This document shows positions 60,227-64,000 of a DNA stretch of 64,000 bases, in pieces. The notes beneath the pieces are model-generated. The model saw nothing but the letters and a program-made list of their open reading frames with translations. It was not told the origin of the DNA and did not search any database. Source of the stretch: JABMMZ01 sp044341025 (GTDB taxonomy: Bacteria > Bacteroidota > Bacteroidia > NS11-12g > UBA955). How positions within the stretch are numbered: position 1 is the first letter of the stretch; each line of letters starts with the position of its first letter. Position numbers and translations under genes: made by a program. The DNA is taken from positions 62,001 through 126,000 of the forward strand of contig JBIISM010000002.1 of the NCBI GenBank assembly GCA_044341025.1. The letters run 5' to 3'.

Positions 60227-63200
60227 ATGAAAAAAATTAAAACATTATTTCTTCTTTTGCTTTTTTCCAAGGCATTAAATGCCCAAAGCAATTTTAATCA
60301 GGTATGGGACAGTCTGTACCGTGACGTTAAACACCAAGGCAGTCTAAATACCTCTTATTTTTGGAATTTAGGCGCTCTCGACTCTGGTATTTATAATAGT
60401 CGGGGTTTGGCAAGCGATAGTTTCTCCGATTACCATACATTGGGAAATTTGTATCAACAATTTTACAACTCAAGTGTTCACCTTACACAAAACATTCTGA
60501 CCTATGAGGAATTTCAAAAAAATATGGAATCAGATTTCAGATCCAATACCATACCGGTGCCCATTCTGTTTTTAAAAGCTGGCATGTTCAAAGAGTCTGC
60601 TTTCACCGAAGGTGCAATTCAATATGATAGCAGCAACTATAAATGGCTTGTTAATAGGCCACAAGATGCGTTTAAAATACATGAAGTTTTTGTATCCGCA
60701 CCTTACATTCCGGTTGTTTTTACACCAACTGTTACTCTGCGTTTTGCGGATGAGTTTACTGTCAATACGGTTGGTTCGGTAATTAAGCGCATTAGAATTA
60801 AATTTAGAGATGAATTGTATACGGATGTCCAATTGAATGTACCGATGAATTTTGTTTTACTACCTGGTGACAATGAAGTGCTTATTGAGGTCAGTTTTAT
60901 GGATGGAAAAATAAGAATGAGCAAAACATCTATTGCATTTGAATCCCGAGATTTGAATTCTGGAATACCCAATAAACATGCTTTAAATAACCCCTTTCAT
61001 TTTGGTGATGCACAAGGTAATATTTATGCCAATCCAGAGAGAGAAACAGAATTAAAAGAGCCATTAGGGGCATTTATAGATTATTTGCCTGGTCTGAACA
61101 ATGGTGTCCCAAATACCTGTATTAAAAAACCACTTGTTATTGTGGAAGGAATTGATTTTGGTTTTAAAGACCATTGGACTGGTTGCTATGGAGGAAAGTG
61201 CGGCAATACAGGACTAATTGATTTAGTGAATGGCTATATTTTAAATCCATATGAAGCTAAATTAAAGAACAGAATTGAGCCTTGGCCTGCAATTGAGAAG
61301 GCGCCTAAATTTCTAAGTGATTTGCGAAACAAAGGGTATGATGTTTTTTATATTGATTTTCATAATGGAGCAGATTACATGGAAAATAACGCACAATTGC
61401 TTGTTAAATTTATTCAAATATTGAACCAGCGAAAGTGTAGTGAGGAAGAATTGGTATTGGTTGGCACCAGTATGGGCGGTATTGTCGCAAAGTATGCGCT
61501 GTCTTACATGGAAAAGAATAATATACCCCATTGCGTTAGAACCTATTTGTCTTTTGATGCGCCACACCAAGGCGCTAACATCCCTTATGGCTTGCAAAAT
61601 TTTATGCAATATTTCAGTGGAAAGTTACCGACTATGAAAGAGAATTTTAAAAGAAAACTTGACAGAGCGGCTGCAAGGCAATTGCTTAGCATGCACATTC
61701 TTTCTGAATTTAAAACCAGCCCGCATAAAGACAGGATTGAATTTTTAGCAAAACAAAATCAATTAGGGAATTATCCTAAACTCAGTAGGAATATTACTTT
61801 AACAAACGGAAGTGTCAATGCAAGTTTCCAAAATTTCAATCCAGGGGATTTGTTGCTCACATTGAATCCATTCTCTGCAAATATTGACAACAATCCACTC
61901 AAATTGACTTCGTATGTTTTTGCAATGTGTAGAATTTATCAGGACAATACATGGAACAAACCAATGAATATAGCTTTTTATAGTATTTTACCTTTAGGCC
62001 TAAAACATTTTGTTCCCTTGGATGTGGAAATTGGCCAAGACCATGTTCCTGGAAGTATTCGCTATGATTTAAGAGATTTTAGAAAAATTTATGGGATAAT
62101 TAATATTGTAAACAACCACAGTGCCACCTGTTTTATTCCCACTTCTAGCGCTTTGGATATCACATCAAAAGTGGGACAAAAAATTGATGATTATGTTGAC
62201 CGATTTGCACCTAACCCGAGTGTTTACCCTTTTCACACTTTTTATGGAGTTGAAAACACCAACCAAGAACATATGCAATTAACCGATGAAAATATCAAAT
62301 GGATGCTTGATGAATTTGAGAAAAATGCAAATGAAGTAGGACCGTTCTTAAGTCAAAACTACAACTATGGGCGCTATGAAAGGAATACCTTGCCTTCTGT
62401 AACTGTTCAGGCGCATGGCAAGCTGCAAATCAATTCCCATGGGTTAAATGGATATGGGTACGGTGAATACGATAGAATGAACCGCAAGGGGTCTAGGTTC
62501 GAAATGAAAACTTCAGAATGCAATTCCTTGGTAAATATTGAAGAGGGTGGGATGCTTGAATTAGGCGGTGAAAATATTGAAAACAACAAAGCGGTTTTAA
62601 GGGTTAGAAAAGGCTGTACATTGATGTTGAAATCAGGAAGTACTTTGTTGGTGCACGATAATTCTGAATTGATCATTGAAGAAGGCGCTCAATTGGTGTA
62701 CTTTCCAGGCGCAATAATCAAACTTGAAGGGAATGAAGCTACCTTGCAAATTGACGGTAAGTTAAGATTGGAGCCCAATGCTATTTTTACTTTCACTAAA
62801 GGGAATTCAAACAACAGTGGGTATGTGAAATTTAGAAATGCAAAGGGTGGTTATGGTGAAGGAATTGTCGAAATTGGTGGAGCAAATACACAAATCTCTA
62901 TCGAAGGAACTGGGCAGAATACAGATGTGGTTTTGCAAGTTGAAGGAGAAATGAATTTGGTTGCACCGAAAGGAACCTATGCGTTGAGCAGTTTTAATTT
63001 GAAGAATTGTAAAATCATGTATGGCAATAAATCAAGTATTAAGCTATCTTCAAACTCGGGTTTTAAAAATGTAGATTTCGATAAGTTGCCTTGGGCTGCT
63101 TTTGCATCTTCAAATGCATTAGAGGTTCAGAATTCGGAAAAAACAGAGATTCAAAATTGTAGATTTTCGAATTTTAACTTTGGTCTTAAGTGCCTTGGAT

Positions 63201-64000
63201 CAAATAACAAGTCGAATGCATTAAAAATTGAGTACAGCAATTTTGAACATTGTGATATCGGTGCTTATGCGCTTGAGTCTATGGTGCAAATAAATTACTC
63301 TAATTTTAATTCTTGTATAGAGACTGGTTTATTGGTTCAAAATCCAGAAACAGATTTTCAAGTTTTGAACTCTGGATTTAACGGCAATTCTAAGGCTGTT
63401 TTTATAGACAATAAAACAGGACAAAATAGGTTTTCTTTTATAGAGTCATGCGATTTTGGAAAGAATAAAATTGGATTGGAATTGATTGATTTAAATACCG
63501 TTTTGTCTTGCTCGAGATTTTTGGGCAACGAAATTGGTGTTAAAGATGAAAATGGAACCATTGTTTTAAGTGCCGACAAGCAATTGACAGGTTCGTTGTA
63601 CTCTGGTGTGGGAGGCAACAATACCTTTGCCTTTAACAGCAATTCCGGAATCAATGTTAAAGGGAGTGTTTTGTATCTAAACAATGGTAAAAATAACTTT
63701 ATTCAAAATCCTGGTAACAAGGCTTGCAATTTTGTGCTAGGGGATGTTGTTTACAACAATGAAACGCATGAATCTTTTGCACCTCATAAATTGAAAGCGT
63801 CAAATAATTATTGGAAGGATGCGCCATTTAATGGCAGCATTAGCAATGGTGCAATGAACTTGTATTTTGTGACATTTTCTTATCCGTACAGCAATGCAAG
63901 TACCTTGAATTATTTTACAGGTACTTCTATCCCTGATTTGAATAAAGTGTGTTTTAATGGCAGTGCCTGCAATCCGTGCGGTCTGGTTTTAGAAGAGGAT
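60227..64000 (+). CDS. Secreted lipase-like alpha/beta hydrolase fused to a parallel beta-helix (incomplete at the right edge)
   Basis: An open frame of 1258 codons with no stop before the window end. Signal peptide at 1-22 (LLFSKALNAQ). Residues about 25-300 are unrecognised. Residues about 305-700 form an alpha/beta-hydrolase: PLVIVEGIDFG, nucleophile Ser415 in LVGTSMGGIVAKYAL, and SFDAPHQGANIPYG. From about 720 on it has Gly/Asn-rich strand repeats typical of right-handed beta-helices (SVTVQAHGKLQI, GAQLVYFPGAIIKLEGN, and later INYSNFNSCIETGLLVQN). It may be a surface esterase; a C-terminal T9SS domain would be expected beyond the edge. Confidence 0.8.
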   Translation, partial: MKKIKTLFLLLLFSKALNAQSNFNQVWDSLYRDVKHQGSLNTSYFWNLGALDSGIYNSRGLASDSFSDYHTLGNLYQQFYNSSVHLTQNILTYEEFQKNMESDFRSNTIPVPILFLKAGMFKESAFTEGAIQYDSSNYKWLVNRPQDAFKIHEVFVSAPYIPVVFTPTVTLRFADEFTVNTVGSVIKRIRIKFRDELYTDVQLNVPMNFVLLPGDNEVLIEVSFMDGKIRMSKTSIAFESRDLNSGIPNKHALNNPFHFGDAQGNIYANPERETELKEPLGAFIDYLPGLNNGVPNTCIKKPLVIVEGIDFGFKDHWTGCYGGKCGNTGLIDLVNGYILNPYEAKLKNRIEPWPAIEKAPKFLSDLRNKGYDVFYIDFHNGADYMENNAQLLVKFIQILNQRKCSEEELVLVGTSMGGIVAKYALSYMEKNNIPHCVRTYLSFDAPHQGANIPYGLQNFMQYFSGKLPTMKENFKRKLDRAAARQLLSMHILSEFKTSPHKDRIEFLAKQNQLGNYPKLSRNITLTNGSVNASFQNFNPGDLLLTLNPFSANIDNNPLKLTSYVFAMCRIYQDNTWNKPMNIAFYSILPLGLKHFVPLDVEIGQDHVPGSIRYDLRDFRKIYGIINIVNNHSATCFIPTSSALDITSKVGQKIDDYVDRFAPNPSVYPFHTFYGVENTNQEHMQLTDENIKWMLDEFEKNANEVGPFLSQNYNYGRYERNTLPSVTVQAHGKLQINSHGLNGYGYGEYDRMNRKGSRFEMKTSECNSLVNIEEGGMLELGGENIENNKAVLRVRKGCTLMLKSGSTLLVHDNSELIIEEGAQLVYFPGAIIKLEGNEATLQIDGKLRLEPNAIFTFTKGNSNNSGYVKFRNAKGGYGEGIVEIGGANTQISIEGTGQNTDVVLQVEGEMNLVAPKGTYALSSFNLKNCKIMYGNKSSIKLSSNSGFKNVDFDKLPWAAFASSNALEVQNSEKTEIQNCRFSNFNFGLKCLGSNNKSNALKIEYSNFEHCDIGAYALESMVQINYSNFNSCIETGLLVQNPETDFQVLNSGFNGNSKAVFIDNKTGQNRFSFIESCDFGKNKIGLELIDLNTVLSCSRFLGNEIGVKDENGTIVLSADKQLTGSLYSGVGGNNTFAFNSNSGINVKGSVLYLNNGKNNFIQNPGNKACNFVLGDVVYNNETHESFAPHKLKASNNYWKDAPFNGSISNGAMNLYFVTFSYPYSNASTLNYFTGTSIPDLNKVCFNGSACNPCGLVLEED

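Noticed and set aside
60100..60291. Minus-strand ORF before the last gene
   Set aside because: It overlaps the signal peptide of the large secreted protein, has no recognisable features and is most likely an antisense shadow.

Overview
The window is chromosomal DNA from a low-GC member of the Bacteroidota, probably an aerobic, polysaccharide-degrading environmental bacterium. The evidence is type IX secretion sorting domains (type A and type B), TANNTTTG-type promoter boxes close to many start codons, lineage-typical families (DUF4293, an IPExxxVDY-like protein, DUF2130, DUF420, DUF983) and a Bacteroidota-style caa3 oxidase cluster. No phage, insertion sequence or CRISPR array was seen. The last gene runs off the right edge.

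Layout. 1-6.5 kb: dapD coupled to a glycosyltransferase; then, on the minus strand, odhB, a left-handed beta-helix acyltransferase and galE, and a separate pair of an SGNH hydrolase and a KdsC-type phosphatase (cell-surface sugar genes). 6.5-13.5 kb: an ALDH7-type dehydrogenase, a LytTR regulator with Glu at the phosphoacceptor site, a methyltransferase, an operon of an IPExxxVDY-like protein, pyruvate kinase and an L,D-transpeptidase, and a family 9 glycosyltransferase. 13.7-17.3 kb: a 1209-residue type-B T9SS surface protein with six PKD-like repeats. 17.4-23.2 kb: ferredoxin, NlpC/P60 peptidase, YkgJ-type protein, ACMSD-like amidohydrolase, a SpoU methyltransferase without a canonical start, gatA, tatA and frr.

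23.3-36.8 kb is the main accessory region. It looks like a beta-glucan utilisation cluster with no SusC/SusD pair: a divergent sugar MFS transporter, a secreted carbohydrate-binding T9SS protein, a clan-A glycosidase, two large predicted outer-membrane barrels of no recognised family, two lipoproteins with carbohydrate-binding-like folds, a GH3 beta-glucosidase and a GH16 lipoprotein with a lichenase-type active site. Six of the genes overlap or nearly touch, one of them through a 15-codon leader ORF with a strong Shine-Dalgarno sequence. Inferred route: surface binding and cleavage, passage through the barrels, periplasmic GH3 cleavage to glucose, then import by the MFS protein. Two orphan response regulators follow, one with a degenerate receiver.

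38.6-49.3 kb: tRNA-Arg(CCG), DUF2130, a selenium tRNA module (mnmH, META-domain protein, selD), a YkuK-type protein, era, rlmN, carA, eno and a 50-residue membrane protein. 49.4-59.0 kb: DUF4293, then oxidase subunits II, I, heme A and heme O synthases, two subunit III proteins, subunit IV, SCO, DUF420, a CPMC protein and DUF983. 59.2-64.0 kb: a secreted DNA/RNA endonuclease and an incomplete secreted protein joining a lipase-like alpha/beta hydrolase to a parallel beta-helix.
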